Shown piece by piece: positions 46,755 to 58,085 of a DNA stretch of 64,000 nucleotides. The notes under the pieces are model-generated. The model was not told where the DNA came from, searched no databases, and was given only the letters and a program-made list of their open reading frames with translations. Positions within the stretch are counted from its first letter, which is position 1; the number at the start of each line of letters is the position of its first letter. The translations under genes and the position numbers were made by a program. This DNA comes from Timema cristinae (Eukaryota > Arthropoda > Insecta > Phasmatodea > Timematidae): NCBI GenBank assembly GCA_039000515.1, contig JBCFYV010000999.1, forward strand, positions 62,001-126,000. The letters are read 5' to 3'.

Positions 46755-47093
46755 AAAACAAGGCTAACCTGATCAAGTTTCTAATTGATTTGTGGAGCAC
46801 ACCTATCTACCAAAACAAACTGCAGAGTAGAGTTATGTTCATTGATAATCAAGACAAGTGCTGGAAAGTAATGTCTGTTGAAGTGACAGAATTTACTGAA
46901 CTTGCTTGTGACCACGAAGAGACCGACACAAGGCTAGTCTTACATGCTGCACATGTTGAAGAAAGCAACATCCCTGAAGTTCTTGTCCATGCTGATGACA
47001 CCAATGTCCTAATCCTTCTACTATATTTCACTCAACAAATTAAATGCCAAGCTTATGTGAGAATTGGTAAGCAAGAAAAAAGATCGGATTGTC
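46755..47093 (+). pseudogene. Transposon-associated domain with HEETDTR and HADDTNVL motifs
   Basis: About 110 codons read NLIKFLIDLWSTPIY, then CWKVMSVEVTEF, LACDHEETDTRLVLHAAH and LVHADDTNVLILLL. This signature (QEEADTR ... SxDTDVxIL) recurs in repeated, uncharacterised metazoan proteins that look like parts of DNA transposons. The spacing of acidic residues (E-E-x-D then D-x-N/D) resembles an XPG/PIN-type nuclease core, but that is my inference. Here the last acidic position is N instead of D. The frame degenerates after about 47090. Confidence 0.6.
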
Positions 47094-47158
47094 TCCCTTC
47101 AAAATGTTGTTTGTATAAATTGTTAAGAGGATTAGCTACTCTCATTATTAATGTTCAG

Positions 47159-47226
47159 TGGGGAGTAGATGGCTCTATGGCTGGAACCTAAGACTCAAGT
47201 CCGGCCATAGAGTCGCCTACTCCCCA
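47159..47226. repeat. Long hairpin, 27-bp arms, 14-nt loop
   Basis: Left arm 47159-47185 begins TGGGGAGTAGATGGCTCTAT; right arm 47200-47226 is its complement with a few mismatches. It lies about 65 bp after the transposon-derived frame ends. Confidence 0.9.
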
Positions 47227-47325
47227 CGGATTTGAACGATTAATCAAACTTCAGATTACTTTCGGTGGTTCGGTCGGTCCCTCGGCGGGAACATCAGGTT
47301 AACTTTCTATAACTTAATTGACTTA

Positions 47326-47590
47326 CGTGAAGCAATTTAGTACTTCACATGTTTTCTGCTTGGTCCTCAAGACCAGCAGTTTGAATGGGAATGATCGCCA
47401 CACCTTAGCCTGTATCCACATTTTGTAGTCAGTGAGGCAGTTGGTCGACTTAGTTTACTTGACGTGAAGCCATTTAGTACTTCACATGTTTTCTGCTTGG
47501 TCCTCAAGACCAGCAGTTTAAATGGAAATGATTCCCCCAGCTTAGCCCATTTGACCATTTTGTAGTCAGTGAGGCAGTTAGTCGGGAAAG
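47326..47590. repeat. Tandem duplication, 137-bp unit, two copies
   Basis: Units start at 47326 and 47463 with CGTGAAGC, share TTTAGTACTTCACATGTTTT and TGCTTGGTCCTCAAGACCAG, and both end TTTTGTAGTCAGTGAGGCAG. A short GGTTAGTTTC triplication follows at about 47636-47660. Confidence 0.92.
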
Positions 47591-48787
47591 GGGCTGTTCA
47601 GATTGTTCGTGGCCTAATGGCAATACCTAGTTAGGTTTCGGTTAGTTTCGGTTAGTTTCGGTGATCAACTTGTGGGTCGTTTCTGCCCTACTGGCATAGA
47701 CCAATTGGTCGTGCGCCAGCTTATGACAAAGTGAGGACAAGAACACTGAATTAGAACTTATCCTGTACTATTAATTGATGAATATTTTCGGCTGATCTAT
47801 CTATGTCTGGAGCTGACAACCAACAGATTATAACTTGCATAAATTAACCTGTCTGTCTAATTAGTGGGCGCTTCACGCCAAACTCTCGTTTAGAGAGTAG
47901 CTGTCGTTTAACAATCTGTGTGGCTAATTAACATGGACAAGTCTAAGGACTGTTTAGTATATATTGGTTTGTGCTCTGAATATGTTCTATGTATCTATAG
48001 CTGCCATTTGTTACATTAAACTGATTTGTTAAAATGCACTCATATATTTTCCTTTCAAGTGTTTCCTATCATGTTTATTTACCTTGCTGGCAATCGTTGT
48101 CTCTGGTGTTAAATATAAAGAGTGATTCAGTTCGCCTGTGGCTGCAGGTGCAGGGACAGCGTGCGATGGCCTACCATGCTGTCACCACTGTTTGCTCGCT
48201 TGTACAATACCGAGGATACCTCGAGAACCAAGCGTCACTTAACTGCTCCTTACACGATCAATATTATTGAAGCAATATACTGCGTGAAAATCTTTTGAAC
48301 ATAGACGGTCAATATTATTGTCCGATTTTATAGAACAACGCAAAGTCAACAGAAGTGTTAGTTATCTGAAATGAAATATAGCATTCAATAAAAGTCATAC
48401 TCTATGTATTAAGAGAATACTAATACTACTAATAATACAACCGTCTAAAACTTGCTTTTGTTGGGCTTGGGTGTTTTCAGATTAGAGTCACTTTAAATAC
48501 TTGGAAATCCCCGAAATAATAAGAGCAAGTTTTTCTCATACATAGATATTACTGTTATTTTATAAAGTTATAGAAAACAGAACCACAAGAAAAGGAAACA
48601 TACAATATTGCATAAGGTTGTAACCCGTAAACACTGTGCAAGTAATATATTGTGCAGTAACCATCTTACACGATGCATTATTTTGACGAAGCTTCAATAT
48701 ATACTTTTTATATTCTTCAATATATTACGCAAGCCTTCAATACTACCCCTATACGCAATTTTTCACAATGATATTGATGGTGTAAGG

Positions 48788-51484
48788 CAGCGTTTTTCAA
48801 CCGGTGTACTGTGAAGAGTCAGTAGGTCTGCCGCGAGATTTTTTAGGAACGGTAGAAAAAAGTAAGAAAAAATATTGAGACATAAAATAAAGTTATTGCA
48901 GTCAATTTTAGAACTACTGTATAGTTTTCTTAGAAGGTAGATAAGAAAGAAAAAAACGTAAAGCTACAATGGTAACATTCCAAGAACTTCCTTCCCTACT
49001 GTTATCAAAATATATCTGCAATATAATTTACCACCCCACCTTTAATTCTTGTAAAACCAACTTTGTCAGTCTTCAGTCAGCTGCTGTTCGAATCGTGTGT
49101 TATTCCTTGTGAATTTGTATTAATGCATTTTTGTTTGTTACTCGTATTTCTACTTTGTTTTAGTTATTTTGATATTAATATTTTTATTTTATTTTTTAGA
49201 GCCTATTAGACATAAATACATTTATAATTAAAAAATGTAGGTCCGATGAAGACAGCAAGACAAGTGTGGCTGGCACTAGTTTCAGTAGTATCACACATAC
49301 TAGTCCAGTTAGTGTTAGTTCTAAAAACATAATGTGCCAATATATTGAAGAATATTTATCCTTCGGATTCATTTCATCTGAAGAAGAGCACCCACGTCCT
49401 GAATGTGTTATTTGTGGTGAGAAACTGGCAAACCAAGCCATGGTTCTAAGTAAGCTGAAACAACACCTTTGCACAAAGCACTCACATTCATGCGATAAAC
49501 CAATAGGATATTTACAAGGCTTAAATCTGATAAATCACGCCAGACAGAACAATGGACTATAATAAGCAGTATTTCTGACAAAGCTCAAGAACCAAACTAT
49601 ACCATTGCCGAAATCGTGGCAAAAAACATGAAATCTTATACAATTGCTGAGTCAGTAATTTTACCTGCTTGCTGTAAAATTGTTAATATTTTATTTGGCG
49701 AGGAATATGAAAAATAAATTTTGAAAATCCCAATGTCAGATAACACTAGGCCTATTATTTGGCGTATATAATACATGTCTCAAGACATTGAGTCACAAGC
49801 GATATATACTATTAAAGATGCCAATGTTTTTGCCACTCCATTGGATGAGTCAACTGGCATCACTGTAAAAGCTCTTCTCCTAGCATTCAGAAGGACTATG
49901 TGTAATGGAGATATAATTGAACAATTTTTATTTTGCAAACCCCTTCCAGAAACCACAAAAGGCCAATACTTTTGACGTTGTCACCAATTTTTTAGTTTTC
50001 ATGATTTGTCATGGAAATCATGCATTAGTATTTAGACGGACGGTGGGCCACCTGAAAGTATTTGTTGCACTGGCCAAATAAAAGAATCCTGGATTTGTTT
50101 TTACACATTGTTTCCTGCATAGAGAGGCCATAATTTCCAAATCATTAGTATCTGAGCTCCAAAAATTGCTCGATGATATGATTAAAATGGCGAACTATAT
50201 CAAAAGTAGGCCATTAAAATCGAGGTTGTTTTCAGCACTGTGCTCATACACAACTTCTATTGCAAGCTAAAGTGAGGCAACTATCTTGAGGGTGGGTGCT
50301 CTCAAGGGTATATTCATTGAGGGAGGAGCTTATAGTTTTTTCACGCCTGCAGAGTCTGAGATGGCTGACCTACTTAATGATGAGACCTGGTGCAATAATG
50401 TTGCTTTCCTTGCCGATATATTCCAAGCCATATTTTTTTTTTTTAAATAGTATGCAGAGAGAGAATGAAAATTTTCTTACTTGTATGGACAAAATTAACT
50501 CTTTGAAAGAAAACATAGCACAGTGGGGAGCCAGAATCAAAAAAGAGATCAAGGTTGAATTGCTTGAACTGACAAAAGTTTCAAATTGAACAAAAATATT
50601 TTTGACTTAATTTTATAAAGTGTGTCACTCCTAAGTAAAAACATTGAAAAGTATTTTCCATCACTTGATGTTTCTTCCTTGGACTGGGTGAGGGATCCAT
50701 TTGTGTTAAGTGCTTTAAAGTCAACTGAATTAACTGTTGCATAAGAAGATGGGCTGACAGACATAAGAAACGACAGAGGACTGAAATTTAAGCCGTCATC
50801 AACAGATTTAGCCTCATTCTGGTTGTTTCTTTGACCGGAGTACCCCATCGTTACAAAGAAAGTGATTGGAGCACTCCTTCCTTTCTCAACTTCGTATTTT
50901 TGTGAAGCGGGTTTCTCTGCTAGGAACACAATAAAGTGCAAGAACATGTCGCGGCTTCAAACACTGAATGAGGACTTGAGATTATGATTGTCAACCATAT
51001 GACCTCAGACAAGGGACATCATGAGGCATCACCAAGCACAGGTTTCCCACTGATATTTTGATGTAAGCAAATACTTTTAATTTATACTCATGTTAATATT
51101 TCTAAAAAAAATCTCACCCTTTTTAAACTTAATATAAATATAAAACAATATTGTAGCAATAAGATTTTTCCTTAAATAGAAAACTTTTTAGTAAAAACAA
51201 GATTCTTCATTATTTCATTGAGAAAAAATGTGATGATGATAGAGAGGAAGGGACACTTTTTTTTAGGCCAATGGAATACGTCTTAGGATTTTTTTAACAT
51301 ATAAATTACGTCTTTTCAATTATATCTCATTGCAATAAGTAGAATAGTAAAAATACTAACAAAAATTTCAAAAACAAACCTTTTGAAAAGCACAACTAAC
51401 ATTAAAACCTTTTTTTGAATTATAAATCTCTTTAAAAAAAACTTGTTAAATGTACCGTGAGTTGAAAAAGGTTGAAAATCGCTA
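48788..51484 (+). mobile_element. Decayed hAT element with BED-finger transposase
   Basis: Left terminus CAGCGTTTTTCAACC; right terminus is the complement of TAGCGATTTTCAACC. The flanking 8-mers GTGTAAGG and GTTTAGTG match at 5 of 8. The 2.7-kb interior carries a full-length but heavily mutated transposase on the plus strand. Confidence 0.88.
49253..50995 (+). pseudogene. hAT transposase, BED finger, ZBED5/SCAND3-like
   Basis: In order across many stops and frameshifts: BED zinc finger (CVICGEKLANQ ... LKQHLCTKH), ATPLDESTGITVK (catalytic region), GDIIEQFLFCKPLPETTKGQ, DGRWAT, SRVYSLREELIVF, LNDETWCNNVAFL, ENFLTCMDKINSLKENIAQW, and a hATC end (SFW, YPIVTKK, LLPFSTSYFCEAGFSA). Nearly every block of a complete BED-hAT transposase is present, so this is an old full-length copy. 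A single frame of about 98 codons around the BED finger survives (49266-49562). Confidence 0.9.
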
Positions 51485-51492
51485 GTTTAGTG

Positions 51493-53080
51493 GGTCCTTT
51501 ATGAAAAAAAATACCCAGTGAAACTGGTTTATTGTCATTATTAGTTTAAAGAGTAAGCTTACAGGTTCTAATTGAAAGTTAAGGTGAGTATTATCGTCAA
51601 GAGTTTAAGAGTCTCTACGGTCTAGATTGTCCTGAGAGGCTTGTTTGTTCTCTAAGGATTCATGGTCAGGTTTCCGCTAACAAGGCTCACTTCCAGATCG
51701 AGAGTGACGTCGAGAGAAACTGCCGCCACCTTGTGATTCACCTTCCAGTTTATATGTCCACTGACTAATAGATTCGAGGGTCACGTGGTTTCAAACAAAA
51801 GCGATAGCTATCGAATAGTAGTTCTCAGGGTGCTACTAAATACTTAGGTTACATTACATTAATCTCAAGCTTCCGGCCTACAAAGACCATTACAACAAAC
51901 GTTTAAAATAATAATTACTAATTTAAGGGCATTTAAACTGCTCCTCAATTAAAATAAAGTATATCACTCCGCACTGAGCTCCACATTTGACAAACTTTTG
52001 TTAGTGCTCTAGGACTAAGATATTTAAGCTATATTCCTACAACGAACAGTGTATGCGTACCTTACTACTTTACTTTTACAATGGACAAGGTATAAAATAA
52101 AGGAAGGTAAGATAACTCACTTTTTTTTCTCTCTCTCTCTAGATTTTTCTAATTCAAATATTTAAAAAAAAACCACCATGAATATACGTGGCAATTAAAT
52201 ATAAATACTTATATTTATACATAACAGATTGTAATATATATATTACATATATATTTACATAAGTAATTATTATTATTAGCACCGCGTCTTACTACCCGTT
52301 CGGGTTATACGCAATATAAGTAATTAATTTAGTTAAATGAATAACAAATTATTAGTTTACTCTTATTAGAGTCATGAATTTTCACAGGAGTTTCACAAAC
52401 GTTGGATTAACTATTTTCCGAGTTTCACGTATTTAAGAGGTTTTATTTCCCCGGGAAAGCTATTAATTGTACAATATTGCTTGAGGGTGCTACACTGGAG
52501 AGCACCGTGAATAGCTGCAGACATTTAGAAATTCCGCATTATATTATGGTTTGATATTTTTAAAATATTGTTTTCACCGAAGTGTAGGTGAAAGTTTTGA
52601 CCACTTAAAAAGTTTAGATATAAAGTTTAAAATATTTTAAAAAGATGTGTGATAACTTGTTTAAAATTCTCTAAGAACAATCCCTCATTATCTTAAGATG
52701 TTCAATGGTGACCCTATCGAAACATGACTTTATTTATAGAGTAAGGTTGGATCTATTTTTCTAACCTTTTTATTAGTTTTAATCTCAGAAGTGAACATAT
52801 TTTCGTAAAGCATCGTTGATTTTTTTTTAAACTTCAAACTCAAAATTTAAATCTTTTTATCTGGTCAAATCCTGCTGATAATTTTCAACTCTATTTAATC
52901 GAAACTGATATATTAAATTATCAACAATTTCTTATATAAAGTGGGATTTCTAAATTTCATCAACGCGTCTCAGTGTTTTACCCTGTAGTAATCTCAAGGG
53001 TTGGTATTAGAACAAATTTGGTTCTAAATTTACTGGTTTTTACTGGATAAAATCAATTAGTTTTCTTGTGTTATTTTTCA
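51493..53080. other. Intergenic stretch, repeats only
   Basis: No gene recognised. Contains a CT run (52125-52141), a TATATATTACATATATAT palindromic patch near 52233-52252 and a SINE tail (52275-52313). Confidence 0.6.
52275..52313 (-). mobile_element. SINE family A tail fragment
   Basis: Consensus tail on the minus strand (GCGTATAACCCGAACGGGTA then GTAAGACGCGGTGC) followed by AAT units; no body or head. Confidence 0.8.
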
Positions 53081-53092
53081 TATTAGTGATCG

Positions 53093-53392
53093 AGGCCACG
53101 ACCCGACCCCATAAGACTCATCCATCTTCTTCTATCTTGGACCACTTCACTACAATATTATCCCACTCCAGTTCCTTCAGATACTTGGTGACGTCATCCT
53201 TCCCCCTGATTCTGGGACATCCAAGTGGTCCAGAGGTTTCGGGAATTCCTTTGAGCACCACGCTCGGGCTTCTTTCTGGTCTCATCCTGGTCACATGGTC
53301 CGCACATCTAATTCTACTCACTCGCATCTTCTGCACTACATTTTGTTGTTTCATCATCTCATATATTTTTCTATTTTTTCTTCTTCTGTACC
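53093..53392 (-). pseudogene. RTE-like LINE ORF2 C-terminus (downstream half)
   Basis: Minus frame: KIYEMMKQQNVVQKMRVSRI, RCADHVTRM, RSPSVVLKGIPE, then CPRIRGKDDVTKYLKELEWD. This is the ORF2 C-terminal segment of RTE-type LINEs (pattern RRLRWAGHVxRM...GRPRxRWxDxV). It is separated from its upstream half (56184-56370) by the hAT element. Confidence 0.82.
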
Positions 53393-56175
53393 CAGTGGTG
53401 GCTAGTAGCTAAAATTAGTGGGGGTGCTGCTCCAGAAAATGTTTAGCCTTTGTTTTAAAATTGTGTAAAAGGAAAAAAACATTTATAAAAAGAAAATGTA
53501 TTCAGGAACTTGATAAAATCTTAACAAAAAAACTTTTTTACTTACTTTAACTTAAATTGTTACAGTTCAAGCTTGATCTATTCATTTTAAAATTAAATCC
53601 ATTCTGGTTTTGATTTACGCAAAAAGTTCTATAATTTTCTCCTTGATTTTTAGATGACAATTGAGAAAAATTTTCTCCATTGAAAGTAGTGCCAGCGCAT
53701 TTAGTCTTTACGAATTCATAGTGCTTTTTAAAAAAGTTTTTATTCTTTTCAATGTTGAAAAGCAGCGCTCTGCTTTTGATGTAGTCATGGGAATTGTCAA
53801 GAGGATTTTTATCAGTTTCATAATTTCACTAAAAACATCATCTAAATTATTTTCCAAGATAAATTTAAGCACCTCAATTAATTTTTAATATTCATGAATA
53901 TCAGTCCTACAATAGAATACTTTTAGTTCAGTTTCAAGCTTTTCTTTGTCAATCATGGGATAAGCTTAAGTGGTCAGTACTATCTCTTTTGTGGGATGTT
54001 CATTCTTAATTCTAGTGAAGCATTTCTTGTTGAACAATTTAGCAGCTATTTAGTGTTTAGTGGAAGAATATCTGTCCATTATATCAACACATATATAGTC
54101 ACACACTTCCTTAGCTTCTGCTATGAGTGTCTTTGTAGGATTTTCACAGTACTTTGAGTTTCTCTATTCTAAAATAGCAGTTTTGAAATTTGTTATATAT
54201 TCAATAACTTTAAACACACTAATTTCTCGAGATTTGATTTGGTTGTAAATTATTTCAACATGAGGCATAATCTGATGAAAGATCTCTAACCAAAACTTGA
54301 AATTATCATCATTCAGTTATTTTAAAATTCCTGTTGCTTCTGCAATGGTTTGATCTGCATTTGATGTTGATTTAATTTCAGTAAGGCAGTTTTTTAAAGG
54401 TTGCAAATTTTCTTGAACTCTGTTTATGGTCCGTATTTTAAAATTCTACCTTGTAGAGGATGGACGTGGAATGCTGACGTCCATATGTTTCTTGAGAATG
54501 GACACACGTTGTGGTGATCTTGAGAAGAATGTTAAAATAGCCAGAATGTTGGAGAAAAAAGATTCTTGCGTTTCGTATAATACTTGCTGCATTTCTCATT
54601 ATCAAATTAAGTTGATGTCATAACAGTGAATGAAATGTGCATTAATATAAACTGCTTTTATTTTTGCTTGAAATCCTGCTTTTTTGCCTTTCATGACATT
54701 TTTACCATCAAATGTCTGAACTATCAGTTTTTGTCCATTTCCATGAAGGATTATGTCCAATTGTTCTAAAATAAGTTTTGATATGCCATCTGCAGTTATA
54801 TTTTCTGGAATAAAGAATCCTCAAAACGCTTAAATATTTTTCCATTCAATACGTACCGTAGAACAAGGACCATTTGAGTGTATTCTGAAACATCTGTTGT
54901 GTCATCAGCCATACCAGATACAAAGGAAGGTTTTCTAATTTCCGTCCTTATCTCATCGTGGTATATTTGTTGCAAGCAGTCAAGTATCTCATTCTGAATG
55001 GTCTTATAAAAACCTTTGAAGACTGCACTGGTTTCTAAGGGATTCTTCAAATTTGAATCTAATTTAAATGCAAAATTTACTACACCTCTAAATATCCATG
55101 GATTTACTGAATCGTATTTTTCATCATGTCCATGTAAGTGAGTTTCAAAGTTTCCACAAAAGTAAATTCAGTCTATTATTTTGGACAAAATTTCACGGTT
55201 CTTTTTAACTTTTATATTATGCTCATTGATTGAAAGTCTGTATGTCTCACTAAGTTTCTCCTTAATACTTATGGTTCCTAAAGGTGACAGTGAAACAACA
55301 TTATCAGCGTGCTCCTTTGACTTTTCATGCTTTTCAGTTTTTTTCTTTCATTTTGTTTGTATTTCTAAAACCATCTATTGTCCATGATACATCACCTCCA
55401 AACAGAAAACACGGGAAGCAAAACAGTGCATTTTTTAATTCACAGTCGCAAAGCCAGCTTTTCCGTTTGTACCATTCAGAATTAAAGCTACGAATATATT
55501 TCTTGTTGCTTTTGCCTGGCTGTGATATTAGAATATCAGGTGTTGAACGACCTCTTTTCTTAACTGTAACTTTCTCATGGAAAGATAGCTGTGAAAACTT
55601 AAGCTGTTGAAGTTAACTCACAGTCACAGAACTTATTTCTTGGGGATGCAAGGCCATTGTTAAAGTCTTCTGTTAAATAAAAGAACCGAAAAAAAAATTA
55701 ATCAAATAGAATAGCTGGAAGCAGAATAATAATCTAAATCTACAATCTTCTACACTTTATCACATTCAAGAATATGATACACGGTTTTTAAGCATAACAC
55801 ACACTCAGTAAAAAAAACCACTTCCTTACACCATCACCCCAGAGCCGGAACTGCTAGAGAAACAGTGCTCTTTATACCTGGCAGTCCCACCTTCCTCCCC
55901 ATTTCCCTTCTATGTGCGCATGTGCACAACACTCAGACATCACATCGCTGAAACTGTGAAGCGCACAGTTCCATAAAAAAATATTTGTATCTTTTCTATA
56001 AACTGAGGGATGGCTACTGAAGTACTGACATTAAGTTTAAGGAATATATATTTTACTACAAAAATAAATAAAGAATTAAAGAAAAAAGGATTCATTATAT
56101 TAAATGTTATCGATAATATCAAGTGGAAATAGGAGGTGCTGCAGTTCCGCAGGGCCTTTACACGAGCCACCACTG
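53393..56175 (-). mobile_element. 2.8-kb hAT element, putative master of the 817-bp MITE
   Basis: Termini CAGTGGTGGCTAGTAGC and the complement of CAGTGGTGGCTCGTG; target duplication TCTGTACC / TCTGTACG (53385-53392, 56176-56183; 7 of 8). It contains a decayed transposase on the minus strand. Both ends are colinear with 14646-15462. Confidence 0.94.
53590..55655 (-). pseudogene. hAT transposase, TTF-finger / DUF4371 (ZMYM1-like)
   Basis: From the N-terminus: a TTF-type finger region (KSNKKYIRSFNSEWYKRKSW, CDCELKNALFCFPCFLFGG), KHEKSKEHAD, GNFETHLHGHDEK, then the best-preserved frame (54796-55050) with CLQQIYHDEIRTEI, SGMADDTTDVSEYTQMVLVL and a KRFEDSLF end. After more breaks comes the hATC hallmark TSKAERCFSTLKRIKTFLKS followed by RLNALALLSMEK. 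This is the full architecture of a ZMYM1-like hAT transposase. Multiple stops and frameshifts; not functional. Confidence 0.9.
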
Positions 56176-56183
56176 TCTGTACG

Positions 56184-56370
56184 TACCCCTCTTCTTCTAT
56201 CACTGAACCCCATATTTTTTTATCGTAATCTTCAGTTTGGATGTCCTTGGTCTCTCTCTTTCAATCTTCATTATGCTTCTCGTTTCTGACCCATATATTA
56301 CTTAAGGACAAACAATAGCATTGTATGCTCTCAATTGGTTTTTGTAGCGATGTTCCTCATTTTTAACGGT
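56184..56370 (-). pseudogene. RTE-like LINE ORF2 (upstream half, split by hAT)
   Basis: Minus reading across frames: YNAIVCP-VIYGSETRS, IERE, KKIWGSVIEEEGYVQT. This matches the post-RT segment with the YGSETW motif and leads directly into the half at 53093-53392 once the hAT element and one target duplicate are removed. Confidence 0.78.
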
Positions 56371-56426
56371 CTCTTGAGATGGTAACAACTAGGTGAGGTA
56401 TCATATTTTGAATATTGAAAAATGAC

Positions 56427-56512
56427 ACCTGGACACGGGAATTGAACACGGTATCTTTGGTTTAGTACACCAATGCTCTACCACTGAGCTATCAAGGAAT
56501 CATCCCGTGCCA
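56427..56512 (-). mobile_element. tRNA-like sequence, probable SINE head (family D)
   Basis: Minus strand: TAGCTCAGTGGTAGAGCATT (A box), an anticodon-arm-like TTGGT-GTACTAA-ACCAA, and GTTCAATTCCC (B box). D and anticodon stems pair, but the T stem has two mismatches and the acceptor one, so I read it as a tRNA-derived repeat or pseudo-tRNA rather than a functional gene. Confidence 0.6.
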
Positions 56513-56761
56513 AGAGTCATTCTTCACTTATATTTTAAGGCAGAGTCTATGATGGACGTGCTGAAATCGTCGGCTACAAATGTGTGATTTTATTAAGATC
56601 ACGATCTATCAGATGACGCAGCCACCTTCGACTCGGGAGTAGGAATTTTGCTGCTACTTGTACAATTATTATATTTTTAAGGTATTGCATATTTAAGAAT
56701 CAAATAGCCAAAGTTTGTATTTATTATTTTAGTGAGGATTACTCCATCTAGATATTATAGC

Positions 56762-56945
56762 TCTGCCTGCATAGCTCAGTGGTTACAGCATTGGCGGGGA
56801 ATGCCAGGCTGCCACCGTGGTTCGGATTTCACGTTAAACTGTAGGTCCTTCATTTCATCTCACAATCACCCTACAATTACACATTAGCATAAGTGCGTAT
56901 AACCCGAACGGGTAGTAAGACGCGGTGCTAGTAATAATAATAATA
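56762..56945 (+). mobile_element. Chimeric SINE: different tRNA head on family A tail
   Basis: Head CATAGCTCAGTGGTTACAGC (A box) and GTGGTTCGGATTTC (B box), unlike the family A head, joined to GCGTATAACCCGAACGGGTA and GTAAGACGCGGTGCTA, then AAT units. About 180 bp. Confidence 0.82.
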
Positions 56946-56994
56946 ATTATTATTATTAGTTAAGTTATTATAATATGTCTTTATAGTAATAATA

Positions 56995-57240
56995 ATGACT
57001 ACCTTTGAGATATAGTGATAAGAGTTCTTGGACACAGATCCAGAGGTCCCAGATTCGATCCCCGGTGCTTACAGATATTTTTGTGAAATATTTGGTCTGG
57101 AACGTGACTAGCTCAGCCTCGTGAGGATAGCTGAGGAGCTACCGGTATGAAAAATTACCGGTTCTGGTCTAGAAAACTGAGATTAATGGATGGAGATTTT
57201 GTTGTGTTGAACAAATGATACCCTCTACCCCACTAAAGTT
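56995..57240 (+). mobile_element. tRNA-derived SINE, family C
   Basis: Head with GGTCCCAGATTCGATCCCCG (B box) and body CTCAGCCTCGTGAGGATAGC then GAGCTACCGGTATGAAAAAT. Related to the fragment in Aven intron 1. Confidence 0.65.
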
Positions 57241-57318
57241 GGCATCATCTTCCCCAACAGAAGACGGCTTCTCGGTGAGTGTGGCTCGATTTCAGGCTGA
57301 TTCTATGCATTTTTATAT

Positions 57319-57320
<2 letters not shown>

Positions 57321-57359
<39 letters not shown>
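57321..57359. repeat. (AAT)n microsatellite
   Basis: About 13 uninterrupted AAT units. Confidence 0.97.
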
Positions 57360-57361
<2 letters not shown>

Positions 57362-57892
57362 GCATATATTTATACACCATATGTATGTGAGAGTACGCAC
57401 ACATACATTGTTAGTTAAGATATTATAGAGAGAGGAGTAAGACAGTTTAAATGAATTTTAAGTTCATAGTAATTATTTTAATGATAAATAATAAGCACAA
57501 AAGTGATATAATTTGTACATGTTATCACTTAAAACATAAAAATCACTCAAACTCAATGAGCCCTAGAAAAAGTCACATATGAAAGCTCCCGAGCCTTCAC
57601 TGGATGAACAACATCCAGTGCTCCTACTCTGAAGTTGAGCTTGATGGGTTTTTACTAAAATAAAGAGTTGATTAATGGTTGATAATTGATTTAAATTAAA
57701 AATCTAATAAATGTCAGAAAATTGTTTAGAAAACGGCAAAGAGCACTTTTAAGTTCGGCCCGTACACTTGCATGCTCTAAGAATTGTTTGTCAAAAACCT
57801 ACCTAGATGTCAAGTTATATATTATATTGACTGCTCCTACAACTATAACAGTAAAGCGTTGCAATTCAATATCAACAGCTCACAGGCCTATA

Positions 57893-58085
57893 TTTACAAG
57901 TCAGAAAGCTATAGTAAAATGGTCTGACACCTTTAGCTTGCCTGTCCCAGGTTCGATTCCCTTGGATGGCTGACAAATTAATCATTGGTAAAATGTGGGT
58001 TTTCCCTTTCAAAGTGATGAATTAACAGCCGATAGTTGGATGTTGTATCTGTTCTAGATTTAAGTTAGTTTATAAGTCGTGTGGT
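57893..58085 (+). mobile_element. tRNA-derived SINE, family B
   Basis: Head with CCCAGGTTCGATTCCC (B box), body with TTTCCCTTTCAAAGTGATG, tail GATGAATTAACAGCC, GGATGTTGTATCTGTTC and TAGATTTAAGTTAGTTT. Second copy at 62915-63115. Confidence 0.8.

Noticed and set aside
47326..47590. CRISPR-like or regulatory direct repeat
   Set aside because: Only two copies of a 137-bp unit in a eukaryotic genome; a plain tandem duplication.
53068..53412. 114-codon plus-strand frame
   Set aside because: Antisense to the RTE-like ORF2 C-terminus, which explains its openness.
56427..56512. Functional tRNA gene with anticodon ACT
   Set aside because: A and B boxes are good, but T-stem and acceptor mismatches and the surrounding SINE-rich context favour a tRNA-derived repeat.
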